Below are positions 52,502-62,565 of a DNA stretch of 64,000 nt, in pieces; the first letter of the stretch is position 1; the number at the start of each line of letters is the position of its first letter. The notes beneath the pieces are model-generated. The model had not been told where the DNA came from. It saw nothing but the letters and a program-made list of their open reading frames with translations, and ran no database searches. A program made the position numbers and the translations under genes. The stretch comes from Pseudolabrys sp963742345 (GTDB taxonomy: Bacteria > Pseudomonadota > Alphaproteobacteria > Rhizobiales > Xanthobacteraceae). The stretch lies in NCBI GenBank assembly GCA_963742345.1, contig CAVULO010000005.1:62001-126000 (forward strand). Direction: 5' to 3'.

Positions 52502-53627
52502 TGTGCTGCCTTCACCGCCGCCTGGATCGCGTCTTCCATGACGTCGTACGGCTCGATGCCGAGTTCGTTGCGCACCAGCCTGACGGCTTCGACTTCGCCG
52601 GTGCCGTGGATGGAAAAAAACACCGGCACGCGCGGCTTGAGCTTGTGCCAGGCCTTGACCACGCCTTCGGCCATCACATCGGTGCGCGCAAAGGCGCCGC
52701 AGAAATTGATCACGAGACTTTTCACGCCGGGATTGGAGAGAACGAGATCGAGCGCGATTTCGGACTTGGTGTAGGCCTCGCCGCCGATCTCGAGGAAATT
52801 CGCCGGCCGGCCACCGTAGTGGCGGATCACGTCCATGGTGGTCATGGTCAGCCCGGCGCCGTTCGCCAGCACGCCGACATTGCCGTCGAGCTGGATCAGC
52901 TTGAGGCCGGCCTCGGTGCCGCGTTTTTCCAGCGCGGTCATCGCGCCGGCCGCACCGCCTTTGGCGATCTCCGGCCTGGCGGTAGATCGCCGCATCGTCG
53001 AGCACGAATTTGCAGTCGAGCGCGACCACGCGGCCATCGCCGAGCAGCGCCAGCGGATTGATCTCCAGCAGCTCGGCGTCGTGCGCGCGATAGGCCCCGT
53101 AAAGCTGATCGAGAATGCGCGCGATCTGCGCTTCCGCCCCATCGAGATTGAGGCCTTTGAGCATGCCGGCGATGTCGGCCGCTGAAGGCTTGCTGTCGAT
53201 GTCGACCAGCAGGCGGCGTATTGCCGCCGGTTTTGCCGCGGCGATGTCCTCGATGTCCATCCCGCCTTCGGTGGAGAACAGGATCAGCGGCTTGCGCGCG
53301 GTGATGTCATGCAAAACGGCGGCGTAGAATTCGCGCGCGATATCGGCCTGCTCTTCGACCAGCAGGCGCTCGACCGTGTAGTCGCCGATGCGCATGCCGA
53401 GGATTTTGTCGGCGGCATCGCGGGCTTCCTCAGGCGTGCCGGCGAGCTTGATGCCGCCGGCCTTGCCGCGCTTTCCGGCCGGCACCTGCGCCTTGATGAC
53501 ACAGGGGCCGATATTGGCGGCCGCCATCGCGGCTTCGGCGGCGGTGATGCAGAGCAATGCCGCGCGGCACCGGAATTCCGGCGGGAGCCAGGATCAACGA
53601 TTTCGCCGCGTGTTCCTCGAAGTTCAT
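52498..53627 (-). CDS. ADP-forming acyl-CoA ligase beta subunit (SucC-like; candidate sulfoacetate-CoA ligase), frameshifts
   Basis: About 376 residues with an ATP-grasp domain (MNFEEHAAKSLILAPAGIPV, IKAQVPAGKRGKAGGIKLA, VEEQADIAREFYAAVLHD, FSTEGGMDIEDIA, LLEINPLALLGDGRVVALD) and a SucC C-terminal domain. Frame changes occur near 53560 and 52990 (one extra G in CAGGCCGG). The C-terminal domain reads NFCGAFARTDVMAEGVVKAW and FFSIHGTGEVEAVRL where true SucC has a GGI...C and LEGTN pattern, so it is a divergent subfamily. Ligases of this type have been linked to sulfoacetate (SqwKL in the sulfo-transketolase pathway). Confidence 0.78.
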
Positions 53628-53682
53628 GGAGCGGCTTTCTGCTTGAATCGCAGCGAACGCAGGCGGGCTCCCTCTCCCACTG

Positions 53683-55114
53683 TCACTTCCCGTACTTCTT
53701 CCAATACGCACCGAACAAGGCTTCCTCGCTCGGCTTGTCTTCCGGAATGGTGGTGACGAGGTGGGTGATGTTGAGAAAGTGCTTGTAGTTCAGGTTTTCC
53801 GTGATGCTGTTGCCGCCCCAGGTGCCGCAACCCATGCTGAGCGTGAAGTTGAGCCCGTTGTCGAAGCCGCCACCGTTCGCCGAACGTGTGCGCCTGATTG
53901 ATCAGCACGCGCACGACATCGGTGTCTCGGCGAGCTTGCGCCCGCGGGCCATATCCTTGGTGTGCAGCCCGACCGAATGGCCGCGGCCCTGATGATCGAG
54001 AATCTCCGGCGCGCGCGATTGCGGCGGCGTCGAAATCCTTGGCGCGATAGACGGCGAGCACCAGCGACAGCTTCTCGCTGGAGAACGGAAAGCCGCGGCC
54101 AACGCCGGTTTCTTCCACCATGAAGAACTTCTTGGATTCCGCCGCCGCCGGCAGGCCGCAGCCGCGCGCCAGCACGTCGGCATCGCGCGCGATCAGCGTG
54201 CGGCTCAATTTTCCGTCCGGCCAGAGCGCGGCCTGAATTTTCGCCTTCTCGGCGCCGGAGGCCATGTAGCCGCCCGCACGCTCGAGCGCGGCGATCGCCT
54301 TGTCGTAGATCGCGTCGACCAGGATCACCGAATTTTCCGATGAGCAGGACGTTGCATTGTCGAAAATCTTCGAGGCGCAGATTTTCCGCGCGGCATCGTC
54401 GAGATCGGCGGTCTCATCGATGATCACCGGCACGTTGCCGGTGCCGACGCCGATGGCCGGTGTGCCGCTGCTGTAGGCGCGCCGCACGTTGTCCTGCGAG
54501 CCGGTGGCGACCACCAGATCGGCGGCCTGCATCAACGCCTGCGTCATATCCTTCGACGCCGGCGGCGGCAGGATTTGCACCAGATCCTCGGGCAATCCGA
54601 TTTTCTTGAGCTCCGCGCGCATGTAGTCGACGGTCTTGCCGGTCGTCTTCAGCCGGCGGGCGAAGACGCAATGATGATCGGCGTTGCGGCCCTTGATCGC
54701 CATCATCGCCTTGTTGACCGGCGTCGCGCCCGGATTGGTCGAAGGCGTAATGGCGCATACGAGGCCGACCGGCTTGGCGTATTTGACGATGCCGAGCTTC
54801 TTGTCTTCTTCGATGATACCGACGGACTTCACCCGCAGCAGATCGCGCAAGGTGCCGAAGGTCTTGCGCTGCTTCTTGATGATCTTGTCGGGCACGTTGC
54901 CGAGCTGGGTGTCCTTCACCGCCAGTTCGGCCAGCTCCTTCGCGTGCGCCGGATTATAGAGCGACCAGGCCAGCGCGGTGACCGCCTCGTCGACGCGCGC
55001 CTGATCGGCGTTGGCAAAGGCCGCCATCGCCGCGCGGCCGCGCCGCACCAGCTCGTCAACCACGGCCATCGCCTTCGGATCGGCTGTGGGTTTCACTGCG
55101 ACAGTCATCTTCAT
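53683..55114 (-). CDS. sauS: CoA-acylating sulfoacetaldehyde dehydrogenase-like protein (SauS type), several frameshifts
   Basis: Acylating aldehyde dehydrogenase of about 477 residues, interconverting sulfoacetyl-CoA and sulfoacetaldehyde with NAD(P)H in the SauS family. Motifs: AITPSTNPGATPVNKAMMAIKGRNA (split here for length, about residues 123-147), LVVATGSQDNVRRAYSSGTP, catalytic Cys in NATSCSSENSV (about 259), ALFGAYWKKYGK at the C-terminus. The frame is disturbed near 54680, 54015, 53920 and 53880 but all segments are present; the stop is at 53683. It lies 55 bases after xsc on the same strand. The family also contains acetaldehyde and sulfolactaldehyde dehydrogenases, so the substrate rests on context. 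Confidence 0.8.
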
Positions 55115-55169
55115 TCACTCCTGCGATGCCCACTCGGAATGTGCAGCGATCCTAAAAAACGGCACATGT

Positions 55170-56947
55170 CTAAGCGACCTGCTGCGGGCGCATGTCCTCG
55201 CGCTTGATGCCCGCCACGACCACGGGTTTCTTCATGGCGTCACGGCGGAACGGCTCACCCAGCTCCTGATTGAGGATCACCTCGATGAAGGTCGTGATGC
55301 GTTTCTTCTGCGCCTCGCAGGCGTGCGCGCAGCGCCTCCGTCAGTTCGGTCTGCGTTTTGACGACAACGCCTTTGAGGCCGCAGCCTTCGGCCACCTTTG
55401 CATAGCTGAGATGCGGGTCGAGCTCGGTGCCGACGAAATTGTTGTCGTACCAAAGGATCGAATTGCGCTTTTCGGCGCCCCACTGGTAGTTGCGGAAGAC
55501 GATCATGGTGATGCCCGGCCATTCTTCGCGGCCGATCGAACTCATCTCGCTCATGGAAATTCCGAATGCGCCGTCGCCGGCAAAGCCGACGCAAGGCGTA
55601 TCCGGATTGCCGATTTTCGCGCCGATGATCGAGGGAAAGCCATAACCGCAAGGCCCGAACAGTCCGGGCGCCAGATATTTCCGGCCTTTTTCAAACGTCG
55701 GATAGGCATTGCCGATGGCGCAGTTGTTTCCGATGTCGCTGGAGATGATCGCGTCCTTCGGCAGACCGGCCTGGATCGCGCGCCAGGCCTGCCGCGGCGA
55801 CATGCGGTCGGCGTCGCGCTTGCGCGCGTCCTCATTCCATGTGGTGCCCGGATCGTCGTCCTCATGATCCATGCTCGAAAGAGTCTGGAGCCACTTGGAC
55901 TTGGTCGTATGAATGAGCGCCTTGCGCTCCTCGCGGCCGGCCTCGCCGGCCGACGGCGAAAGCTGCGCCAGAATGCTTTTGGCGACGAGCCTGGCATCGC
56001 CGCAGATACCGACGGTGACGGGCTTGGTCAGTCCGATCCGGTCGGCATTGATATCGACCTGAATGATCTTGGCTGTCTTTGGCCAATAGTCGATGCCGTA
56101 ACCCGGCAGCGTCGAAAACGGATTGAGCCTTGTGCCAAGGGCCAGAACCACGTCGGCCTTGGCGACAAGCTCCATCGCGGCCTTCGAGCCATTGTAACCA
56201 AGCGGCCCAACGGCAAGGCGATGACTGCCGGGAAAGCTGTCATTGTGCTGGTAGTTGTTGCAGACCGGCGCATCGAGCTTTTCGGCGAGCGCGACGCATT
56301 CGGAGATCGCGTTGCCGAGGACGACGCCCGCGCCCGACAGAATGACCGGGAAATTTCGCGCCCGACAGCAATTTCGCCGCTTCCGCGACAGCCTGCGCGC
56401 CGCCGGCCGGACGCTCGAATTCGACGATCGCCGGCAGGTTGATGTCGATGACCTGCGTCCAGTAATCGCGCGGGATGTTGATCTGCGCCGGCGCCGACAG
56501 GCGCTTGGCTTTGGTGATGACGCGATTGAGAACTTCCGCCGTGCGCGAGGGATCGCGCACCTCTTCCTGGTAGCAGACCATGTCGCGGAACAGCGCCATC
56601 TGTTCCACTTCCTGGAAACCGCCCTGCCCGATCGTCTTGTTCGCCGCCTGCGGCGTCACCAGCAGCATCGGCGTGTGATTCCAGTAGGCCGTCTTGATGG
56701 CGGTGACGAAATTCGTGATGCCCGGACCGTTTTGCGCGATCGCCATCGCGATCTTTCCGGTCGAGCGCGTATAGCCATCGCAGATCAGGCCGCCATTGGT
56801 TTCGTGCGCGACGTCCCAGAATGTGATGCCGGCCTTCGGGAAAAGATCGGAGATCGGCATGAATGCCGAGCCAATGATGCCGAAGGCATGCTCGATGCCG
56901 TGCATCTGCAAGACCTTCACGAAGGCTTCTTCCGTCGTCATTTTCAT
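55170..56947 (-). CDS. xsc: Sulfoacetaldehyde acetyltransferase, two frameshifts
   Basis: Thiamine-diphosphate enzyme of about 592 residues that converts sulfoacetaldehyde and phosphate to acetyl phosphate and sulfite. It is recognised by MTTEEAFVKVLQMHGIEHAFG, IIGSAFMPISDLFPKAGITF, GPGITNFVTAIKTAYWNHTP, FAGDGAFGISMSEMSSIGRE (thiamine-diphosphate site, about 450) and the diagnostic C-terminus EPFRRDAMKKPV. The frame changes near 56350 and 55320; both sides match the family. Length and motifs separate Xsc from acetolactate synthases. It starts 12 bases after the IclR-type regulator gene. Confidence 0.92.
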
Positions 56948-56959
56948 GGTCTAAATCCT

Positions 56960-57862
56960 TTACTTAACTCTCGGCTTTACGAAGCCTGTGTCCTGAAAAA
57001 TTTCGGCGAGCTCGCCGGCGGCATTGCGAAGCGCGGGCAGATGACGGCGCGCGGTTTGCACATTCATGCGCGCTTCCGGCGCCTGGATGGCGAGGGCGGC
57101 GAGCATCTCGCCGTTCTTGCCCGATCACCGGCACCGCCATGCAGACGACGCCGACGAGATATTCCTGCCGGTCGAATGAAACCTGCTCCTTGCGGATCTG
57201 GCGCAGTTCGGCGTCGAGCCGGGCGCTGTCGGTAATGGTGCTGCCGGTAAAACGCCGCAGCTCCAGACATTCGCAACAGACGGCGGCGGCGCGGCGCAGC
57301 GGCCAGCGCCAGGATACAGCTTGCCGATGGCGCTGCAATGCAGCGGCACGCGCGAGCCGATGGTGTAGTGCAGCCGCAGCGGCCAGTGCTCCGCTTCGAC
57401 GCGGTCGAGATAGACCACCTCGCCGTTGAGAAGCGTGCCGATGTTGCAGGTCTCGTTGAGCGTATGCACCAGTCGCTGAAGCACGACGTGCGGCGTGTCG
57501 TTGCGCATCGAGGATGACAGCGCGCCGAAGGCGAGGTTGGTGAGCTTGGGTCCGACGATCAGCCTTCGCCGCCCCGGCTCGCGCGCGAGATAGCCCTGCG
57601 AGATAAACCAGTCGACCAGCCGGTAGGCCGTCGCCTTCGGCAATTTCACCGACGCAATGATGTCGAGCACGTCGACCGGCGTGCGCGAACTCGCCACGTG
57701 CTCGAGGATGGCGAAGGAGCGCGCGGTGGCGCCGAGCTTGTGCTCGCGGTCATCGCCGGTTTTCGCAGCGGGCGATTTCGGCTTGAGCGCCGTTACGTTG
57801 CGTCGCGGACCGGCGGGCGCCGTTCCGGCCGGTACTTCATCAAGTCCAAGATTGGTACGCAT
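56960..57862 (-). CDS. IclR-family transcriptional regulator of the sulfonate cluster, frameshifts in the effector domain
   Basis: About 300 residues: an extended N-terminal tail (about 40 residues), a winged helix (ARSFAILEHVASSRTPVDVL ... LPKATAYRLVDWFISQGYL, about 47-95) and an IclR effector domain (YLDRVEAEHWPLRL, LHCSAIGKLYLA, QEYLVGVVCMAVPV, GELAEIFQDTGFV). Frame changes occur near 57315, 57260 and 57125; the stop at 56960 ends the restored C-terminus. It sits inside the operon between tctA and xsc and likely senses sulfoacetate or an intermediate. The palindromes at 61107 and 62547 are candidate binding sites. Confidence 0.82.
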
Positions 57863-57869
57863 GGGTCAC

Positions 57870-59384
57870 CTAACCTCGGTTTGAGCCGTCACCAGACGGC
57901 TTCTGAGACAGACGCTGCACGAACGGCAGCAGCAGAACGATGATGGTCAATGCGACGATCGTTCCCGAGATCGGCCGCGTGAAGAACACGGTCCAGTCGT
58001 TGGAAAAACTGATCATCGTGTTCATGAATGCTTCTTCGGCGATCGGACCGAGGATCACGCCAAGCACCAGCGGCGCGACCGGAAACTTCAGGCGCTCGAA
58101 GCCGTAGCCGAGGACGCCGAAGCCGATGATCAGCCACAGATCGGTGATGTTGTTGCGGATCGACAAGGCGCCGATGAAGCAGAGGATCAGCACATAGGCC
58201 GAGACGACCGCTTCGGGAAAATCGAGGATCTTCACCAGCGGGCGGATGGCGAAATAACCGATGGCGCACATCAGCGCCAGACCGAGAAACAGCGAAGCGA
58301 ACACGGTGTAGACCAGCGGCGCCGAACTCACGAGCACCTGCGGTCCGGGTTGAATGCCGTGCAGCATGAACGCGCCGAGGATGACCGCGGTCGCGCCGCT
58401 GCCCGGAATGCCGAGCGCGAGCAAATGCACCATGGCGCCGCCAACCGAGGCGGTGGCAGCCGCCTGCGGCGCCACGATCCCTTCCGCGATGCCGGTGCCC
58501 ATCAGATTCCTGCGCTTGCCGAAGCGCGCCTCGATGCCGTAGCTCACGAACGACGCGATGGTGGCGCCGGCGCCCGGCAGCAGGCCGATGAGGTCGCCGA
58601 CGATCGACGAGCGCAGAAACATCCCCTTGATATCGTTGAGCTCTTTCAGGGTCGGCAATTCGGTGCGGGCATTCGAGATCTTGTCGAGCGGCTTGGTGGC
58701 AAAGCCCGTTTCCAGGCGGGTGAGCACTTCGCCGACACCATAGGCGCCGACCATGACCACGAGAAATTCGATGCCGTCGGCGAGGATCGGCGAGCCGAAC
58801 GTGAAGCGATAGGCGCCGTAGATCGGATCGGTGCCGACCGTCGAGATCAGGATGCCGACGCTCATGCTGATGAAGGCATTGGCGAGCGAGCCCTTGCCGA
58901 TCGCCACCACGCTGAGCAGACCGAACATCACGATCACGAAATATTCCGGCGAGGAAAAGCGCAGCGCGAATTTCGCAAGCGGTTCGGTCAGCGCGACCAT
59001 GACCACCGCAGACAGAAGGCCGCCGCCGAGTGCCGCGACCAGCGTCCAGCCGAGCGCCTTTGCCGGCTTGCCCTTGCGCCCCATGGTGTAGCCATCCCAC
59101 AGCATGGGGACGTCGATCGGCTCGCCGGGAATCCGGAACAGAATCGCGGTGAAAGCACCGCCATAGGTGCCGGAGACGTACATCGCGGTCAGCAGCACGA
59201 TCGAGGCGGTGACTTCCATCTTGTAGGTGAACGGCAACGCGAGCGCGACGCCCATCACCAGCGTCAGCCCCGGCAGCACGCCGATCAGCAGGCCGATGAC
59301 GATGCCGACAAACAGCATCGTCATGTTGAGCGGCGTCAGGCAGTGGACGAAACCGCCGGCGAGCTGGGTGATGATGTCGATCAT
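57870..59384 (-). CDS. Tripartite tricarboxylate transporter large permease, TctA family (system 2)
   Basis: A 504-residue intact permease with GVLPGLTLVMGVALALPFTY near residue 35, LLPGAGATIASFVSYGIEARF and GIPGSGATAVILGAFMLHG in the second half. As part of the sulfonate operon it is the best candidate for sulfoacetate uptake, a role taken by an MFS protein (SauU) in Cupriavidus. Its start lies four bases after the tctB stop and its stop seven bases before the IclR gene start, so transport and regulation are co-expressed. Confidence 0.9.
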   Translation of the reverse strand: MIDIITQLAGGFVHCLTPLNMTMLFVGIVIGLLIGVLPGLTLVMGVALALPFTYKMEVTASIVLLTAMYVSGTYGGAFTAILFRIPGEPIDVPMLWDGYTMGRKGKPAKALGWTLVAALGGGLLSAVVMVALTEPLAKFALRFSSPEYFVIVMFGLLSVVAIGKGSLANAFISMSVGILISTVGTDPIYGAYRFTFGSPILADGIEFLVVMVGAYGVGEVLTRLETGFATKPLDKISNARTELPTLKELNDIKGMFLRSSIVGDLIGLLPGAGATIASFVSYGIEARFGKRRNLMGTGIAEGIVAPQAAATASVGGAMVHLLALGIPGSGATAVILGAFMLHGIQPGPQVLVSSAPLVYTVFASLFLGLALMCAIGYFAIRPLVKILDFPEAVVSAYVLILCFIGALSIRNNITDLWLIIGFGVLGYGFERLKFPVAPLVLGVILGPIAEEAFMNTMISFSNDWTVFFTRPISGTIVALTIIVLLLPFVQRLSQKPSGDGSNRG

Positions 59385-59388
59385 GCCG

Positions 59389-59935
59389 TCACCACAGGCT
59401 CGGGATCGCGAAGAACACGTCGGTGGCGCGGTCGAACGGCTCGATGCCGCGCGGCAGCGAAACGTAGGCGATGCGCAGGAATAAAATGCCGCAGAAGATC
59501 GTCACCACGGCGCTGGCGCCCCAGATGCGCCTTATGCGCGCGATAGCCGCCGACATACATGAACGCGGCCAGAAACAGGAACGTGCCGAGGATGAACCCG
59601 AGCACCGGCACCAGCACCGCGTAGATGCGCCATCAGCACGATGCCGCCGATCAGCATGCGCGGATAGACCGGCTGCTGGCCTCCTCGATATCCGGCTCGC
59701 GGTCGAATGCTTCCAGAAAGCCGGTCGCGTCCTGATTGCCGGCAATGAGCCGGCGGGCGATTTCCGAAACGCAGGAGGCGCCCATCAGCAAAATGGCAAG
59801 GCGCGGCCACACGTCAGGCCCGAGTTGACCGGGCCGCGATGAGTACACGAACGTGCCCGCATAGACATAGAGCGCAACCGCAATAGCCAGACCAACCGCA
59901 TAGGGCACGATCGAGCGGAACAACGCGTTGTCCAT
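59389..59935 (-). CDS. Tripartite tricarboxylate transporter small permease, TctB family (system 2), several frameshifts
   Basis: About 182 residues, four helices: VPYAVGLAIAVALYVYAGTF, the GPDVWPRLAILLMG segment typical of TctB, then LVPVLGFILGTFLFLAAFMY and TIFCGILFLRIAYVSLPRG. The frame changes near 59680, 59630 and 59545. The ends are secure: ATG at 59935 and TGA at 59389, just before tctA. Confidence 0.78.
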
Positions 59936-60022
59936 GACCTACTCCGCTCGTTCCCGCAAAGCGGGGGCCGGGATGAGAGGAGCTTGCAGCGACGAAAAGC
60001 GCACATGACTAATTCGTCGCCA

Positions 60023-60977
60023 TTAGTTCGTCGCCATCGTCTTCTTCATGTCCTCAAGCTGCTCGTTCACGAAGGCCGGAGCCTTCGCGGCATCCTCGAA
60101 GCTGTTGGGATCGGCGTATTGCTCTTCGAGGAATTTCTTGTACTCGGGCAAGGCATAGACCTTGGCCAGCGCCTCCGACAGCTTCTTCACGACGTCGGGC
60201 GGCGTGCCGGCGCGCACCACGATCGCGCGAAACTGCGGCAGCGCGACCTTGTAGCCGAGCTCGAATGACGCAGGCACATCCTTGAACGCCGCCAGACGCT
60301 TTTCGCCGAACAACAGGATCGGACGCATCTGCTTGCCGTTCAGGAACTGCGCGACGTCGCCGGCCTGTTCGTAAAGCGCATCGGCGTGACCGCCGAGAAT
60401 CGACACGTAGCGTTCGCTCGGCTTGGAGAACGGCACCTGCACGATCTTGATGCCACTGCGATCGAGCACCGAGAGCGAAAAGTCATCGACGCTGCCGAAG
60501 CCGAGCGTCGCAACTTTCAGCTTGCCGGGGCTGGCTTTCGCCTCCTTCTCGAAATCGGCCCAGGTTTTGAATTCGGCTGTCCTCCTTCACGAAGATGAAG
60601 GACGGGCCCTTGATCATCACCGCCACCGGCGTGATCTCGGTCATCGTCCAGCGCGGGCTCTTGCCGGCCAGCAGCGCGTGACTGTCGGCAATGTAGATCG
60701 CCATCGAGTAGCCGTCGGCTGGCGCGGACAGGAGCTTCGCCATGCCGGTGGCGCCGGTGCCGCCGGGCACGTTGACGACCGGAATGCCCTGGCCGAGCAT
60801 CGGCTCCATCAGTTTGCTGACGAGACGGGCGAGCTGATCGGCGCCGCCGCCCGGACCCCACGGGACGATCAATTCGATCGGCCGCTCCGGATAGCCGGCC
60901 GCAACGGCCTTGCCGCCGAACAGCGCGGCGCCAAGCGCCACGGCCACAAGCATTGCGAAGCTTCGCGTCGAACGCAT
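60023..60977 (-). CDS. Tripartite tricarboxylate transporter substrate-binding protein, TctC/Bug family (system 2), one frameshift
   Basis: A periplasmic binding protein of about 318 residues: signal peptide (MLVAVALGAALFGGKAVAAG), YPERPIELIVPWGPGGGADQLAR, VVNVPGGTGATGMAKLLSAP, then after a one-base change near 60585 (EDS then EFKTWADFEKEAKASPGKL) VATLGFGSVDDFSLSVLD and FRAIVVRAGTPPDVVKKL. The start at 60977 has GGGAGGAT upstream. It is the first gene of the sulfonate operon; the upstream region holds a strong palindrome (61107). Confidence 0.85.
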
Positions 60978-61106
60978 GGACTGATCCTCCCTGCCAATCG
61001 GCCGCTTGCTGGTCCGTCCCGCCCGCGGCCGTGCCCGGCAGTGACGTTGTTCCGGCTTATGACTGCCGGCTGATCGTCGGGCACGGGGAGGTGCCGCCGC
61101 GACGAA

Positions 61107-61123
61107 GTCTCACCATGTGAGAC
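61107..61123. promoter_or_regulatory. Palindromic operator candidate before the sulfonate operon
   Basis: GTCTCAC-CAT-GTGAGAC, seven-base perfect arms, 130 bases before the tctC start. A second, imperfect dyad GTTCTCAATACGATAAC follows at 61128-61144. The core TCTCAC-N3-GTGAGA recurs at 62547 before pta, so one regulator, most simply the IclR protein, may control both. Confidence 0.6.
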
Positions 61124-61219
61124 TGGTGTTCTCAATACGATAACAGAAGGGCGCTGCCCGGCAATGGTGATTTCGGGGCGTCACGTCCCGCGATGTGGGA
61201 ATTCGATTCCTGCGTCGAA

Positions 61220-61333
61220 CCGTCATCCTGAGGTGCGAGCGTGCGCAGCACGCGAGCCTCGAAGGATGACGGCCCGCGGCTTCATGCCCGCCATCCTTCG
61301 AGGGCCGCTCCGCGGCCGCCTCAGGATGACGGA
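61220..61333. repeat. REP-like repeat, family 2
   Basis: CCGTCATCCTGAGGTGCGAG ... CGCCTCAGGATGACGG with inner CATCCTTCGAGGGCCGC and its inverse, between tctC and citrate synthase. The 383-base gap 60978-61360 holds this repeat and the operator region and no gene. Confidence 0.7.
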
Positions 61334-61360
61334 GAGCGGCTTTCGATTGCGAAACCCTGC

Positions 61361-62506
61361 CTACCGCCCCCCGAGCGCCACATAGGCGCGCGCGTCGGGC
61401 CCGTTATAAAGAGTAAGCGGACGGAGCAGGATGTTGTTCTCGAGCTGCTCGAGCACCTGCACGACCCAGCCGGGCACGCGGCCGATGGCAAAGATCGGCA
61501 CGAACAGATCGCGCTTGATGCCAAGCAGGTGGTAGACGACACCGGAATAGAAATCGACATTCACGTTCACGCCGTGACGCGCATAAGGCGCCATCGCCGC
61601 CACCACCGCCTGCAGAATTTCGAACCACTTCGGCTCGCCCATTTCCTTCGACAGGCGTTCCACGCCGGCGCGCATGTGACGCGCGCGCGGATCTTCGGCA
61701 CGGTAGACGCGGTGGCCGAAGCCGGTGACCGCAATGCCGGCCTTGCGCTTTTCCTTCACATAATCGGCGGCGCGCGACGGCTCGCCGATTTCCTCCGCCA
61801 TCTTCATCACGTCCTCGGCAGCGCCGCCATGCGCGGGACCTGACAGCGCCGCGATCGCTGCAACGATTGCGGCATGCAGGTTGGCCTCGGTGCCGATCAC
61901 CACGCGCGCGGCGAAGGACGAGGCATTGGAGCCGTGCTCGGCATGCAGAATGAGATCGCGATCGATCAGTTGCGCGGCGTCGGCGCTCGGCTTCTTGGCC
62001 GGTAAGCATCCAGAGCAGATTGGCGGCGTGGCCGAGCGTTTGATCCGCCGCCATCGGCTCCTGGCCGGCGCGAATGCGCGAATGCGCAGCGACGATCATC
62101 GGCACCTGCGACGTCAGCCGCACGGCCTTGCGCAACGTCGCCTCGCGCGAATTGTCGGCCGTTTCCGGATCGAAAGCGGACAGCGCGGACGACAGCCGTG
62201 CGCAGCACGTCCATCGGATGCGCAGATTTGATGGCGCGGATGATGTCGAGTCACCGGCGCCGGCAGTTTGCGTGCCGCCTTGAGTTCGGCATCGAAACTC
62301 GCGAGCTGTTGCTTGTTCGGCAGTTCGCCGTTTAGCAGCAGCCAGGCGGTTTCCTCGAAGCTCGAATGCTCGGCAAGATCGTGGATCGAGTAGCCGCGAT
62401 AGCGCAGTTCGCCGGCCTTGCCATCGATGAAGGTGCAGGGCGAGCGATCGAAGTAAACGCCCTTGAGGCCACGTTGAATCTTGATCGCCTCGGCTGTTTC
62501 GGTCAT
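61361..62506 (-). CDS. Citrate synthase (short type II), frameshifts
   Basis: About 381 residues: GVYFDRSPCTFIDGKAGELRYRGYSIHDLA, then DVLRTAVSALSAFD-like region, then HAEHGSNASSFAAR (catalytic His), GPAHGGAAEDVMKM (second His), GFGHRVYRAEDPRA and NVNVDFYSGVVYHLLGI (catalytic Asp). Frame changes near 62250, 62180 and 62000. It condenses acetyl-CoA with oxaloacetate; a paralogue placed here could draw off the acetyl-CoA made by Xsc and Pta. A 2-methylcitrate synthase role is possible. It is divergent from pta and shares the intergenic palindrome. Confidence 0.85.
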
Positions 62507-62546
62507 TGATGGCCTCTTCTGTTGCGCGCTCGAAGCTTTCGCGTCT

Positions 62547-62563
62547 TTCTCACGCGGTGAGAA
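62547..62563. promoter_or_regulatory. Palindromic operator candidate between citrate synthase and pta
   Basis: TTCTCAC-GCG-GTGAGAA, seven-base perfect arms, in the 59-base spacer of the divergent pair and ending two bases before the pta start codon. Same core as the site at 61107. Confidence 0.6.
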
Positions 62564-62565
62564 GC

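Noticed and set aside
50303..53557. A 1084-codon leftward ORF
   Set aside because: It strings together parts of the SucC-like, SucD-like and YeiH genes across frame changes; between the real segments the residues match no family. The separate genes explain it better.
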